Assembly (NCBI RefSeq): GCF_036013645.1
Contig: NZ_CP107869.1
Span: forward strand, 2,170,001 to 2,234,000
Reading direction: 5' to 3'
Length of the DNA stretch: 64,000 nt
Source of the DNA: Streptomyces sp. NBC_00490
Lineage (GTDB): Bacteria; Actinomycetota; Actinomycetes; Streptomycetales; Streptomycetaceae
Of the stretch, positions 15,300 to 23,908 are shown piece after piece. Each line of letters begins with the position of its first letter. The stretch's first letter is position 1. Both the position numbers and the translations under genes were made by a program. The notes under the pieces are model-generated. The model worked only from the letters and a program-made list of their open reading frames with translations. It was not told the DNA's origin and did no database searches.

Positions 15300-16598
15300 G
15301 TGACCTCCGCCGACGCCCCGATACGCCGCCGCAGACCCGACTGGGCCGGCCGCAACTACAGTCTGCTGACCGCCTCGGCGGTCGTCACCGGCCTCGGCAG
15401 CCACGGCGCGCTGATCGCCGCCGCGTTCGCCGTCCTGGAGACCGGAGGCGACGGCGGGGACGTGGGACTCGTGGCCGCCGCGCGGACGCTGCCGCTGGTG
15501 GTGTTCCTGCTGATCGGCGGCGCGATCGCGGACCGGCTCCCCCGGCACCGGGTGATGGTCGCGGCGAACGCCCTCAACTGTGTGTCGCAGGGTGTCTTCG
15601 CGGTGCTCGTCCTCGCCGGGGATCCGCAGCTGTGGCAGATGATGCTGCTCACCGCGCTGGGCGGCACCGGTCAGGCGTTCCTCAGCCCGGCGGCCGAGGG
15701 CATGCTGATGTCCTCGGTCTCCGGCGAGCAGGCGAGCCGGGCCTTCGCGGTGTTCCGGATGGCGATGCAGGGGGCGACCGTCGGCGGGGCCGCGCTGGGC
15801 GGCGCGATGGTCGCCGCGATCGGCCCGGGCTGGGTGCTGGCGGCGGACGCGGCGGCGTTCGCGGTGGCCGGAGCCCTGCGCGCCTTCCTCGACGTGAGCC
15901 ATATCGCGCCACGCGTGCCGGGCGGCGGCCTGCTCGCAGACCTGCGGGAGGGCTGGCGGGAGTTCAGCGGCCGGCCGTGGCTGTGGGGCATCGTCGTGCA
16001 GTTCTCGATCGCGAACGCGGTCGTGGCCGCCGCCGACGCGGTCTACGGCCCGCTGGTCGCCCGCGACCATCTGGGCGGGGCGGGCCCCTGGGGTCTGGCC
16101 CTGGGCTTCTTCGGCGCGGGCACGGTCGCCGGCGCCCTGCTGATGACCCGCTGGAAGCCACGCCGCCTGCTGCTCTGGGGCACCCTCGGCGTCTTCCCCC
16201 TGGCCCTCCCCTCGGCCGCCCTCGCGGTGCCCACGTCGGCCGGGGTCCTGTGCGCGGTGATGTTCCTGACCGGCGTGACGGTGGAGGTCTTCGGGGTGAG
16301 CTGGATGACCGCCCTCCATCAGGAGATCCCGGAGGACAAGCTCTCCCGGGTCTCGGCCTACGACTGGTTCGGCTCCGTCGCGATGGTGCCGCTGGCGACC
16401 GCGCTGGCCGGTCCGGCGGAGTCGGCCTTCGGCCGCTCCCACGCGCTGTGGGGCTGTGCGGCGCTGGTCGTGGTGGTGACCGCGGCGGTGCTGTGCGTAC
16501 CGGACGTGCGCAACCTCAGACGGCGGAGCAAGCCGGTGGCGCGGTCCGCCGCGGTCGGCTCAGCCGATGCCGAACGCCCCGTCGGGGGGCTCGGGTGA
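15300..16598 (+). CDS. MFS transporter (EntS-like exporter family)
   Basis: A 432-residue protein with about twelve hydrophobic segments. LIGGAIADRLPRHRVMVAAN near 65-84 carries the loop 2-3 motif (G..aDR..R) of the major facilitator superfamily, and the overall layout resembles EntS/MFS_3 exporters. I use the GTG at 15300; the longer reading from 15258 adds a charged unlikely leader. The substrate is unknown. The last 39 bases overlap the 3' end of the convergent spermidine-synthase-like gene. Confidence 0.85.
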   Translation: MTSADAPIRRRRPDWAGRNYSLLTASAVVTGLGSHGALIAAAFAVLETGGDGGDVGLVAAARTLPLVVFLLIGGAIADRLPRHRVMVAANALNCVSQGVFAVLVLAGDPQLWQMMLLTALGGTGQAFLSPAAEGMLMSSVSGEQASRAFAVFRMAMQGATVGGAALGGAMVAAIGPGWVLAADAAAFAVAGALRAFLDVSHIAPRVPGGGLLADLREGWREFSGRPWLWGIVVQFSIANAVVAAADAVYGPLVARDHLGGAGPWGLALGFFGAGTVAGALLMTRWKPRRLLLWGTLGVFPLALPSAALAVPTSAGVLCAVMFLTGVTVEVFGVSWMTALHQEIPEDKLSRVSAYDWFGSVAMVPLATALAGPAESAFGRSHALWGCAALVVVVTAAVLCVPDVRNLRRRSKPVARSAAVGSADAERPVGGLG

Positions 16599-17405
16599 CG
16601 GCACGGCGTCCTCGTCCCGCACGGGCCGCGCACCGCCGGTGAAGTCCCGCAGGTCGGCCCCGTGCCGGACCCGGGCGGGGAAGGCGTCGGAGGCGGTGAG
16701 CCGGGCGAGCGCGGCCGTGTCGAAGGGCTCCCGGGCGGCGACCACCACGGCGTTCCCGAACCGCCGGCCCCGCAGCACCCCCGGCTCGGCGATCAGCGCG
16801 AGCTCCGGGAACACCGTGCCCAGGGTGGCGAGTTGGGAGCGCAGGAAGGCGAAGGGCGCCGCGTCGGCGAGGTTGGCCAGATAGACGCCGCCGTCGCGCA
16901 GCACCCGGCCGGCCTCCCGGGCGTACCCGAGGGAGGTGAGGTGCGCGGGCACCCGCGAGCCTCCGAAGACATCGGCGACCAGCACGTCCGCGGAGTCGGC
17001 CGGAGCCGCCTCCAGCCACGCCCGCGCGTCGGCGCCGTGCAGGGCGATCGAGGCCCCGTCGGGCAAGGGCAGATGCTCCACGACCAACCGCAGCAGCTCC
17101 TGATCGGCCTCCACGACGTCCTGCCGGGACCCGGGCCGGGTGGCGGCGAGGTAGCGCGGCAGCGTCAGCGCCCCGCCCCCGAGGTGCAGCACGTCCAGGG
17201 GCCGCCCCGCCTCCGCGACGGTGTCCAGCACATGCCCGAGCCGACGGGCGTACTCGAACTCCAGATGCGTCGGCTCGTCCAGATCGACGTACGACTGGGG
17301 CGCCCCGTCGACGGTGAGCAGCCAGGCCCGCGCACGATCGACGTCGGGCATGAGCTTGGCGAACCCGTGATCGACAACACGGGCGACGGGGATGGGCTCG
17401 GTCAC
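16560..17405 (-). CDS. Spermidine-synthase-fold methyltransferase-like protein
   Basis: A 281-residue Rossmann-fold protein of the spermidine synthase superfamily. DVLHLGGGALTLPRYLAA at about 70-87 is the aminopropyl-donor binding loop (LGGGAxTLPR), VVEADQELLRLVVEHLPLP the following acidic strand, and LVADVFGGSRVPAHLTSLGY the DxFxG...P..L.t.ef block of this group. No N-terminal membrane region is present. The start is the GTG at 17405. Many actinobacterial members have unproven polyamine activity; methyl or aminopropyl transfer is possible. It lies downstream of tuf3 on the same strand and overlaps the MFS gene tail to tail. Confidence 0.8.
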   Translation of the reverse strand: MTEPIPVARVVDHGFAKLMPDVDRARAWLLTVDGAPQSYVDLDEPTHLEFEYARRLGHVLDTVAEAGRPLDVLHLGGGALTLPRYLAATRPGSRQDVVEADQELLRLVVEHLPLPDGASIALHGADARAWLEAAPADSADVLVADVFGGSRVPAHLTSLGYAREAGRVLRDGGVYLANLADAAPFAFLRSQLATLGTVFPELALIAEPGVLRGRRFGNAVVVAAREPFDTAALARLTASDAFPARVRHGADLRDFTGGARPVRDEDAVPSPEPPDGAFGIG

Positions 17406-17444
17406 CCGGTCATTGTGCCGGTGACCCTGCTGTCCAGGGGCGGC

Positions 17445-17490
17445 GGGGGCGCGCCCCCGAAGGGGCGCGGGGAACCGCGCGACCGGCCAC
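17445..17490. repeat. Short copy of dispersed repeat with GGGGGCGCGCCCCC palindrome
   Basis: A 14-bp perfect palindrome at 17445-17458 is followed by AAGGGGCGCGGGGAACCGCG and CGACCGGCCAC, a short form of the dispersed intergenic repeat. It lies between the tuf3 stop and the start of the next minus-strand gene and may terminate tuf3 transcription. Confidence 0.6.
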
Positions 17491-17524
17491 GCCGGCCCCG
17501 CGGTCCCCCACACATCAGCCGCCC

Positions 17525-18694
17525 TCACACGACGGCTGTCACGGTCCCCGCACCGACGGTCCGACCACCCTCACGGATGGCGAATCCGAGCCCGGGCTCC
17601 AGCGGCACGTCCCGCCCCAGCTCGACGGTCATGCTGACCGTCTCCCCGGGCCGGGCGACCGCCACCTCACCCAGGTCGACGTCGCCGACCACATCCGCCG
17701 TACGGATGTAGAACTGCGGCCGATACCCCGTCGACACCGGCGTCGTGCGGCCTCCCTCACGAGCGGACAGCACATACACCTGCGCCGAGAACCGCCGTCG
17801 CGGCTCCACGCTGCCCGGCGCGGCCACCACATGCCCACGCCGTACGGCGTCCCGGGGAACGCCGCGCAGGAGCAACGCCACGTTGTCCCCGGCCTGTGCC
17901 TCGTCCATGGGCTTGCCGAAGGTCTCCACCCCGGTGACCACCGTGTCCACGGCGGCCCCGAGCACGTCGACCCGGTCGCCCACCCGGACCGTGCCCCGCT
18001 CCACCGCACCGGTGACGACCGTGCCGCGGCCGGTGATGGTGAGCACGTTCTCCACCGGCAACAGGAACGGCGCGTCCAAGTACCGCTCCGGCATGGGCAC
18101 ATACGTGTCCACCGCGTCGAGCAGCGCGTCGATGGACGCCGTCCACCGCGGGTCGCCCTCCAGCGCCTTGAGCCCGGAGACCCGTACGACAGGCACCGCG
18201 TCGCCGCCGTACCCGTGTGTGGTGAGCAGGTCGCGGACCTCCAGCTCGACGAGTTCCACGAGCTCGTCGTCCGCCGCGTCGGCCTTGTTCAGGGCGACGA
18301 CCACGTGGTCCACGCCCACCTGCCGGGCGAGCAGCACGTGTTCGGCGGTCTGCGGCATGATCCCGTCGAGCGCGGAGACGACGAGGATCGCCCCGTCGAG
18401 CTGCGCGGCGCCGGTGACCATGTTCTTGACGTAGTCGGCGTGGCCCGGCATGTCCACGTGCGCGTAGTGCCGGGTGTCGGTCTCGTACTCGACGTGCGCG
18501 ATGTTGATGGTGATGCCGCGCGCGGCCTCCTCCGGAGCCCGGTCGATGCGGTCGAACGGGACGAAGGTGCCGGTGCCGCGGTCGGCGAGGACCTTGGTGA
18601 TGGCGGCGGTCAGGGTGGTCTTGCCGTGGTCGACGTGGCCCATGGTGCCGATGTTGAGATGCGGTTTGGTGCGCACGTATGCCGTCTTGGGCAT
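17525..18694 (-). CDS. tuf3: Elongation factor Tu, divergent EF-Tu3 type
   Basis: A 389-residue EF-Tu with all GTPase motifs: GHVDHGKT (19-26), [12 protein letters not shown] (switch I), [12 protein letters not shown] (about 80), NKAD (about 136) and SGLKALEG. Domains 2 and 3 follow, ending [14 protein letters not shown]. It differs from the housekeeping EF-Tu in a shortened switch region, DMPGH in place of DCPGH and many substitutions, which marks the second, divergent tuf gene of Streptomyces (tuf3). No ribosomal-protein or fusA genes are nearby. As known for S. coelicolor, tuf3 is inessential and under apparent positive stringent control. GAGGAATC precedes the ATG. Confidence 0.9.
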   Translation of the reverse strand: MPKTAYVRTKPHLNIGTMGHVDHGKTTLTAAITKVLADRGTGTFVPFDRIDRAPEEAARGITINIAHVEYETDTRHYAHVDMPGHADYVKNMVTGAAQLDGAILVVSALDGIMPQTAEHVLLARQVGVDHVVVALNKADAADDELVELVELEVRDLLTTHGYGGDAVPVVRVSGLKALEGDPRWTASIDALLDAVDTYVPMPERYLDAPFLLPVENVLTITGRGTVVTGAVERGTVRVGDRVDVLGAAVDTVVTGVETFGKPMDEAQAGDNVALLLRGVPRDAVRRGHVVAAPGSVEPRRRFSAQVYVLSAREGGRTTPVSTGYRPQFYIRTADVVGDVDLGEVAVARPGETVSMTVELGRDVPLEPGLGFAIREGGRTVGAGTVTAVV

Positions 18695-18746
18695 GGCGAT
18701 TCCTCGAAGCCTCTTCGTTGGTGACGGGGACCCCGGGGAACTGGCC

Positions 18747-18789
18747 GACCCTCCCCCTGCGGGGTCCGCCGGACAATCCGGAGAGGGTC
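18747..18789 (-). terminator. Structured element upstream of tuf3
   Basis: GACCCTC (18747-18753) pairs with GAGGGTC (18783-18789), enclosing CCGGA (18769-18773) paired with TCCGG (18777-18781). It begins at the stop of the small upstream ORF and lies 53-95 bases before tuf3, so it can act either as a terminator for upstream transcription or as part of the tuf3 leader. Confidence 0.5.
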
Positions 18790-18901
18790 AGCTTCGGGCG
18801 CCGTCGACAGCGGCCAGGAAGATTTCAACGGCAGCCTTCGGTGCATCCGCGACTGCGGATGCTGCGAAGAGGAAGGCGTGCCGGAACATGAGGCCGATCA
18901 T
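18788..18901 (-). CDS. Possible 37-residue hydrophobic peptide
   Basis: An ATG at 18901 opens 37 codons (MIGLMFRHAFLFAASAVADA, then a helical, mostly hydrophobic C-terminal half) ending at TGA. It lies 47 bases downstream of the AlkD-like gene on the same strand and is followed by a hairpin. Codon thirds are only moderately GC-rich and no good ribosome site is visible, so this may be chance. I do not recognise it. Confidence 0.25.
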   Translation of the reverse strand: MIGLMFRHAFLFAASAVADAPKAAVEIFLAAVDGARS

Positions 18902-18948
18902 TGCCGACACCCCGCCCGGAGTCGAATGGTTTTTCGAGCTACGGGATG

Positions 18949-19671
18949 TCAGGCGCCGATGTTCTTGAGGGCTTCCCGCACCGACAGCGGCGCGAAGCGG
19001 CCCTTCTCCCGGGCGAGGAAGGCCCGTACGGCCTCCGGGTCGGTCTTGGCGTACTCGCGCAGCGCCCAGCCGATCGCCTTGCGGATGAAGAAGTCGGGGT
19101 GCCCGGACTGGCGCAGGCAGTAGGTGAACAGGCGGTCGGCGTCGGTGTGTTCTTTGTAACGCAGTTGGTGGAGCAGGGCGGTGCGGGCGATCCACAGGTC
19201 GTCGTCCACGATCCAGGCGTCCATGTCGGCCGCGAGTTTCGGGTCGGCGGTCACCATCGCGCCGACGACGTGCGCAGCGAGCAGGTCGACGGTGTCCCAC
19301 CAGGGGACCGTCGAGACGAGGTGCCGGGCCACCGGCAGGAAGCCGGACGGGAGCACGCGCGCGTGGCGGCGCAGATAGTCGACGGCGAAGTACTGGTACT
19401 CGCGCTCGGGCAACTCCCAGCAGCGCAGGGCGATCGCGGTGCAGTCGGCCTCGTCGGGGCGGGGCGTGCCCTCCAGGACGGTGCGGGACAGGGAGCGACG
19501 CACGGGCGTGGTGAGGCCGAGGAAGGGGGCGACGTCCTTCATGTACGCGCGCATGGGCTCGGCCCGTTCGGGGTCGGCCGCACCGCCGTAGACGGCGGTG
19601 AGCCGCTCCAGCACGGTGTCCGCAAGAGTGCTGTGCGGCAGTGAGGGAGATCCCACACCTGTGACGCTCAT
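18949..19671 (-). CDS. DNA alkylation repair protein, AlkD-like HEAT-repeat glycosylase
   Basis: A 240-residue all-helical protein of the AlkD/AlkC-like family that excises positively charged alkylated purines (3-methyladenine, 7-methylguanine) from DNA. Family blocks include YMKDVAPFLGL, ELPEREYQYFAVDYLRR, STVPWWDTVDLLAAHVVG, which carries the active-site Trp-Trp-Asp stretch, and IRKAIGWALREYAKTDPEAV. I use the ATG at 19671 (MSVTGVGS); upstream in-frame starts overlap the region shared with the divergent TVP38 gene. Monocistronic, or with the small ORF downstream. Confidence 0.88.
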   Translation of the reverse strand: MSVTGVGSPSLPHSTLADTVLERLTAVYGGAADPERAEPMRAYMKDVAPFLGLTTPVRRSLSRTVLEGTPRPDEADCTAIALRCWELPEREYQYFAVDYLRRHARVLPSGFLPVARHLVSTVPWWDTVDLLAAHVVGAMVTADPKLAADMDAWIVDDDLWIARTALLHQLRYKEHTDADRLFTYCLRQSGHPDFFIRKAIGWALREYAKTDPEAVRAFLAREKGRFAPLSVREALKNIGA

Positions 19672-19720
19672 GAGACGAACCATACGGCGATCACACACAT
19701 GGGTCGGTTAGTGTCACCGG

Positions 19721-20488
19721 ATGCTCGATGCCACCACCCGCTCTGGGGGCACAGCCACGGCCCCTCCCCCGGCCGCCGCCACGGAGCTCGCCCTCGCCGC
19801 ACCCGTCACGGTCGGTCTCGCCGCACGCTGCTCGAGAGTGCTGCTCTCGCCCTGGTCGCGGCTGTCCCTGCTCGTCGCGCTCCTCGCGGCGGCCGGGTCG
19901 ACCGTGCTCCTCCTGGAGCCACAGCGGCTGCTGGCCGACGGCTGGCCACCGGAGCTCGGCGGGGCCGCGGCCGCCCTGGTGTACGCGGTGGCGTACGGGC
20001 TGTGCGCGGTGGCGTTCGTGCCGCGCCCGCTGCTGAACCTGGCCGCGGGCGCGCTCTTCGGCTCGCAACTGGGTCTCGGTGCCGCGCTGGCGGGCACGGT
20101 GCTCGGCGCCGGCATCGCCTTCACGCTGGGCCGGGTGCTGGGCCAGAGCGCCCTCCGCCCGCTGCTGCGCGGTCGCCTGCTGCAGGGCGCGGACGGGCAG
20201 CTCAGCCGTCACGGTTTCCGCTCGATGCTGGCGATCCGGCTGTTCCCCGGCGTCCCGTTCGCCGCCGCCAACTACTGCGCCGCCGTCTCGCGCATGGGCT
20301 ATCTGCCGTTCCTGCTGGCGACGGCGCTCGGCTCGATCCCGAACACCGCCGCCTACGTCGTGGCAGGAGCCCGCGCGTCGACGCCGACGTCCCCGGCGTT
20401 CCTCATCGCGATGGCGGCCATCGCGGTCCCGGCACTGGTGGGAGCGGCGGTGGCCTGGCGCAAGCGCCATCATCTGCGGGCACGCTGA
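19721..20488 (+). CDS. TVP38/TMEM64 (VTT/DedA-superfamily) membrane protein
   Basis: A 255-residue membrane protein. The VTT core runs from about residue 75 to 230, with FVPRPLLNLAAGALFGSQLG, GAGIAFTLGRVLGQ and IRLFPGVPFAAANYCAAVSR, the re-entrant-loop signatures also seen in DedA proteins. The N-terminal 40 residues are low-complexity Ala/Pro. The family is linked to lipid scrambling and membrane homeostasis; the substrate here is unknown. It is divergent from the AlkD-like gene and ends next to a dispersed repeat. Confidence 0.85.
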   Translation: MLDATTRSGGTATAPPPAAATELALAAPVTVGLAARCSRVLLSPWSRLSLLVALLAAAGSTVLLLEPQRLLADGWPPELGGAAAALVYAVAYGLCAVAFVPRPLLNLAAGALFGSQLGLGAALAGTVLGAGIAFTLGRVLGQSALRPLLRGRLLQGADGQLSRHGFRSMLAIRLFPGVPFAAANYCAAVSRMGYLPFLLATALGSIPNTAAYVVAGARASTPTSPAFLIAMAAIAVPALVGAAVAWRKRHHLRAR

Positions 20489-20516
20489 AAACGCCGGTCA
20501 GGGGCGCGCGCCCCAA

Positions 20517-20585
20517 AGGGGCGCGGGGCTGTATCGATTTGCGGCTCCGCCGCGTGGCGCGACCAGCCCCCACCGGCCCGCGGCC
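20517..20585 (+). repeat. Dispersed intergenic repeat, copy 2 (full length)
   Basis: Full-length copy reading AGGGGCGCGGGGCTGTATCG, a GCGGC-TCC-GCCGC hairpin, GGCGCGACCAGCCCCCACC and GGCCCGCGGCC. It fills the gap between the convergent TVP38 and thiolase genes. Confidence 0.8.
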
Positions 20586-20587
20586 GC

Positions 20588-21757
20588 TCACACACGCTCA
20601 AGCACCATGGCGTTGGCGAGCCCACCCGCCTCGCACATCGTCTGCAGCGCATACCGCGCCCCGCGCTCCCGCATGGCGTGCACCAGCGTCGTCGTCAGTC
20701 GCGTACCGCTCGCCCCCAGCGGGTGCCCGATCGCGATGGCGCCCCCGTGCACATTGACCTTGTCGAGGTCCGCCCCGGTCTCCTGCCGCCACGCCAGCAC
20801 CACGCTGGAGAACGCCTCGTTGACCTCGAACAGGTCGATGTCGTCCAGGGTGAGTGAAGCCCTCCGCAGCACCTTCTCGGTGGCCGGAATGACACCGGTG
20901 AGCATGAGCAGCGGGTCGGACCCGGTGACGGCGAAACTGTGCAGCCGGGCCAGCGGCCGCAGGCCGAGCCGGGCCGCGGTCTCGCTCGACGTGATCAGCA
21001 CGGCCGACGCGCCGTCGTTGATCGGGCTCGCGTTGCCCGCCGTGACGTTCCACTCGATCTGCGGGAAGCGTTCGGCGAAGGCCGGGTCGTAGTACGCGGG
21101 CTTGAGCCCGGCGAGGATCTCGGCCGTGCTGGAGGGCCGTACGCACTCGTCGCGCGCCACACCCTCCAACGGCGCGACCTCCGCGTCGAACAGCCCCTTC
21201 TCCCAGGCATCGGCGGCCTTGAGGTGGGACGACACCGCGAACGCGTCCATCTGCTCGCGCGCGATCGACCACTTCGCCGCGATGAGTTCGGCGCTGATGC
21301 CCTGCGGGACGAGCCCCTCGGGATAGCGCTCGGCGACGCCGGGGCCGAAGGGGTCCTTGCCGGGCGGCACGTTGGACCACATCGGCACCCGGCTCATCGA
21401 CTCGACGCCACAGGCGACGACGAGGTCGTAGGCGCCGGAGATGACGCCCTGGGCCGCGAAGTGCACGGCCTGCTGGGAGGAGCCGCACTGGCGGTCCACG
21501 GTGGTCGCCGGGACCGTCTCCGGGAAGCCCGCCGACAGGAGGGCGTAGCGGGTGGTGTTCATGGCCTGTTCGCCGACCTGGTCGACGGTGCCGCCGATGA
21601 CGTCGTCGATGAGGGCCGGGTCGACGCCGGAGCGCTCGACGAGGGTGCGCAGGGTGTGGGCGAGGAGTTCGACGGGGTGGACGTGCGCGAGGGCACCGTT
21701 CGGCTTGCCCTTGCCTATCGGGGTGCGTACGGCTTCGACGATGACTGCGTCACGCAT
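20588..21757 (-). CDS. Acetyl-CoA acetyltransferase / thiolase
   Basis: A 389-residue thiolase. The nucleophile Cys91 lies in VDRQCGSSQQA, His345 in GHPLGASG, and the second Cys375 in CEAGGLANA, so the catalytic set is intact. NVTAGNASPINDGASAV is the family loop before it. Enzymes of this type condense two acetyl-CoA or cleave 3-ketoacyl-CoA; biosynthetic versus degradative use cannot be told from sequence. It is divergent from an HxlR-type regulator with repeated operator-like motifs between them, so it is probably a regulated catabolic thiolase. The start ATG is at 21757. Confidence 0.9.
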   Translation of the reverse strand: MRDAVIVEAVRTPIGKGKPNGALAHVHPVELLAHTLRTLVERSGVDPALIDDVIGGTVDQVGEQAMNTTRYALLSAGFPETVPATTVDRQCGSSQQAVHFAAQGVISGAYDLVVACGVESMSRVPMWSNVPPGKDPFGPGVAERYPEGLVPQGISAELIAAKWSIAREQMDAFAVSSHLKAADAWEKGLFDAEVAPLEGVARDECVRPSSTAEILAGLKPAYYDPAFAERFPQIEWNVTAGNASPINDGASAVLITSSETAARLGLRPLARLHSFAVTGSDPLLMLTGVIPATEKVLRRASLTLDDIDLFEVNEAFSSVVLAWRQETGADLDKVNVHGGAIAIGHPLGASGTRLTTTLVHAMRERGARYALQTMCEAGGLANAMVLERV

Positions 21758-21800
21758 GGACGGCCTCCAGTACGAGGGAACCGGGCGCTACCGGTCAGTA

Positions 21801-21844
21801 GGAAATCCAAACTCACCATAGCCCCGTAGGTTGGAAATTCAAAC
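21801..21844. promoter_or_regulatory. Two near-identical operator motifs between thiolase and HxlR regulator
   Basis: GGAAATCCAAAC at 21801-21812 and GGAAATTCAAAC at 21833-21844 match at 11 of 12 positions and are 32 bp apart, about three helical turns. The second lies within an imperfect palindrome, GGTTGGAAATTCAAACC (21829-21845). They sit between the divergent starts at 21757 and 21876. Confidence 0.6.
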
Positions 21845-21875
21845 CCTCTCCCGGAACCCCCCTAGAATCGGCACC

Positions 21876-22346
21876 ATGGCCGCCACCAAACACCCGCGCC
21901 CCTGCTCCATCGCCGACACCCTGGCGCTCGTCGGCGAGAAGTACTCCCTGCTCGTCCTGCGCGAGGTCTGCCTCGGCAACCGCCGTTTCGACCAGCTGGT
22001 GCGCAACATCGGCGCCCCGCGCGACGTCCTCGCCACGCGTCTGCGCCGGCTCGTCGACGCCGGGATCCTCACCAAGAGGGCCTACAGCGAGCGGCCGCAG
22101 CGCTTCGAGTACCGGCCCACCCCGGCGGGACTCGAACTGGAGCCGGTCCTGGTCACTCTCATGGCCTGGGGCGACCGTCACCTCCGCGGGGACGGCGACC
22201 GCCCCATGGTGGTCGAGCACGTCTGCGGCAACGAACTGGCCCCGGTCGTCACCTGCGCGGCCTGCGGCGAGCACGTCCGTCACGAGGACCTCACGGCCCA
22301 TCCGCAGACACCCGGCTGGACGGTCGCGGGGCCTTCGGCGGCGTAA
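21876..22346 (+). CDS. HxlR-family winged-helix regulator
   Basis: A 156-residue regulator. CSIADTLALVGEKYSLLVLRE is the HxlR opening, FDQLVRNIGAPRDVLATRLRRLVDAGIL the helix-turn-helix and YSERPQRFEYRPTPAG the wing. The C-terminus adds CNE..CAACGEHV-type cysteines (VVTCAACGEH), a possible small metal-binding or redox-sensing appendage. I take the ATG at 21876; the reading from 21831 would overlap the operator. It is divergent from the thiolase gene, its probable target. Confidence 0.85.
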   Translation: MAATKHPRPCSIADTLALVGEKYSLLVLREVCLGNRRFDQLVRNIGAPRDVLATRLRRLVDAGILTKRAYSERPQRFEYRPTPAGLELEPVLVTLMAWGDRHLRGDGDRPMVVEHVCGNELAPVVTCAACGEHVRHEDLTAHPQTPGWTVAGPSAA

Positions 22347-22361
22347 AGGCGTGCGGACAGG

Positions 22362-23150
22362 TCAGCTGTGCGCGCGGCAGAACGCGCGAACCGCCCGGTT
22401 GAAGTCCTGCGGGCGCTCCAGGTTGCTGACATGCCCCGCGTCGGGCAGCACCACCAGCTCGGCGCCCGGGATCGCCGCACGGAACGCGTGGGCGACGCTC
22501 AGCGGTGAGCGCGCGTCCAGTTCGCCCCAGAGCAGCAGCGTCGGCACCGTGATCCCGGGCAGCAGGTCGTTCTGATCGGTCCCGGCCATGATCGAGAGCT
22601 GCGCCGCGAGCGTCTCCGGGCGCGCGTCCCGCGCCATGGCGTCGAGCAGCGGCACCAGCTCGCCGGGCGGGTCCCCGGCGAACAGCCCCGGCAGCGTCGG
22701 ATCGAACCGTTCCCGGGGCAGCGCGAGCATCCGCTGCACCCCTTCGACGCGGGCCGCCACCTCTTCCGGGGGCAGGGAGCCCTTCCAGCCGGCGTAGGTG
22801 TCGGCCAGGACCAGCGTTCTGACGAGTGACGGGTGGCGGCGGTACAGCTCCAGCACGACCGTCCCGCCCCAGGAGAGGCCCGCGACGTGGGCCGGGCCGA
22901 GCCGCAGCCCCTCGATCAGCGCGGCGAGACAGTCGGCGTAGTCCGCGAGGCCGAAGCCGGGAGGGATGCCCGAGGACCGTCCGGACCCCGGCTCGTCCCA
23001 GGCCACGACCGTGAACTCATCGGCCAGTCCGGAGAGTTGCGGCTGCCATACGCGCGCGTAGACGGCCGCGCCGTGCACGAGGACCAGTGGTGGCCCCTGC
23101 CCGACGCGGTCGTAGGCGATTTCGAGGCCGCCCGCCTGCACCGTGGCCAT
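22362..23150 (-). CDS. Alpha/beta-hydrolase
   Basis: A 262-residue single-domain alpha/beta hydrolase. LVLVHGAAV (22-30) gives the oxyanion HG, GLSWGG holds nucleophile Ser93, Asp212 lies in GELDARSP and His240 in DAGHVSNLE, so the triad is complete. Length and the cap sequence match epoxide hydrolase/3-oxoadipate enol-lactonase-like enzymes, but the substrate is unknown. It is the last of four co-directional minus-strand genes, 50 bases after the cupin gene, and could be part of that transcript. Confidence 0.85.
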   Translation of the reverse strand: MATVQAGGLEIAYDRVGQGPPLVLVHGAAVYARVWQPQLSGLADEFTVVAWDEPGSGRSSGIPPGFGLADYADCLAALIEGLRLGPAHVAGLSWGGTVVLELYRRHPSLVRTLVLADTYAGWKGSLPPEEVAARVEGVQRMLALPRERFDPTLPGLFAGDPPGELVPLLDAMARDARPETLAAQLSIMAGTDQNDLLPGITVPTLLLWGELDARSPLSVAHAFRAAIPGAELVVLPDAGHVSNLERPQDFNRAVRAFCRAHS

Positions 23151-23200
23151 GACTCCAGGCTAGGCGCGTCCGCCCACGGTGTCGCGACGGAGCAGCCGGC

Positions 23201-23908
23201 TCAGACTCCCTTGTAGACGTCCAGCCGTCCGCACATCCCGAACTTGCCGTACTCCGACGGCTGTTCCGCGTGTACGACGGCGTCGGCGAGGTGGGAGAGG
23301 TCGCCCTGTTCGAGGCGGTCGAGCTGCTCCCCCGTCGCCGCGGCGGCGGCCGCCGCACCGTCGCGCCAGCGTTCCCGCCACTCGGCCAGTCGCGGCCGTA
23401 CGAGCGCGGCGGCCGCGCGATGGAAGTCGGCCAGCCCCTCGGGAGCCTCCCGCAGCACCCGATAGCCCTCCAGAGCGAGGTCGCGGCGGGCCCGGGCGAC
23501 GCGCTCGCGTTCCTTCTCGGGCGCGTCCGCGGGGATGACGGTCGCGGCGGCGTAGGCCTCCGGGTCGGCCAGGTACTCCGGGGGCAGCGTGAGCACCGCG
23601 TCCCCCGCCTCCGGCAGCCCGCTGTTCTGCATCAGGACGGTGATGCGCAGAGCGTCCTCGTTGACCAGCCGGTGGACGGTGCCCGGCGTGAACCGGGCGA
23701 CCGTGCCGGGTACGAGGGGCGTGACCTCGTACCCGGACGTCGTGAGGGTCTGCACCGAACCCCGGCCGCCGGTGACGACGTACGCCTCCGAACAGGTCAG
23801 GTGCATATGGGGGGTTCCGCCGGAGACGCCGTCGGCGGCGGGCCAGTCGTACACGCACAGTCGCGAGACGGCGACCCCGCCGGGCAGTCCCTCGAAGGCG
23901 GTCACCAC
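23201..23908 (-). CDS. Cupin-domain protein
   Basis: A 235-residue protein with one N-terminal cupin: GGTPHMHLTCSEAYVVTGGRG (about 30-50) gives the HxH...E metal-binding motif and PGTVHRLVNED (about 75-85) the distal histidine. The C-terminal half is helical and charged and specific to this group. The start GTG at 23908 overlaps the stop of the PmoA gene (GTGGTGA), so the two are translationally coupled. Within the Gfo/Idh/MocA-PmoA operon it is likely a sugar-related isomerase or binding protein (inference). Confidence 0.75.
   Translation of the reverse strand: MVTAFEGLPGGVAVSRLCVYDWPAADGVSGGTPHMHLTCSEAYVVTGGRGSVQTLTTSGYEVTPLVPGTVARFTPGTVHRLVNEDALRITVLMQNSGLPEAGDAVLTLPPEYLADPEAYAAATVIPADAPEKERERVARARRDLALEGYRVLREAPEGLADFHRAAAALVRPRLAEWRERWRDGAAAAAAATGEQLDRLEQGDLSHLADAVVHAEQPSEYGKFGMCGRLDVYKGV

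Noticed and set aside
14805..16442. 545-codon minus-strand ORF across the MWPG2 and MFS genes
   Set aside because: Spans two genes and a terminator on the opposite strand; no domain is recognisable.
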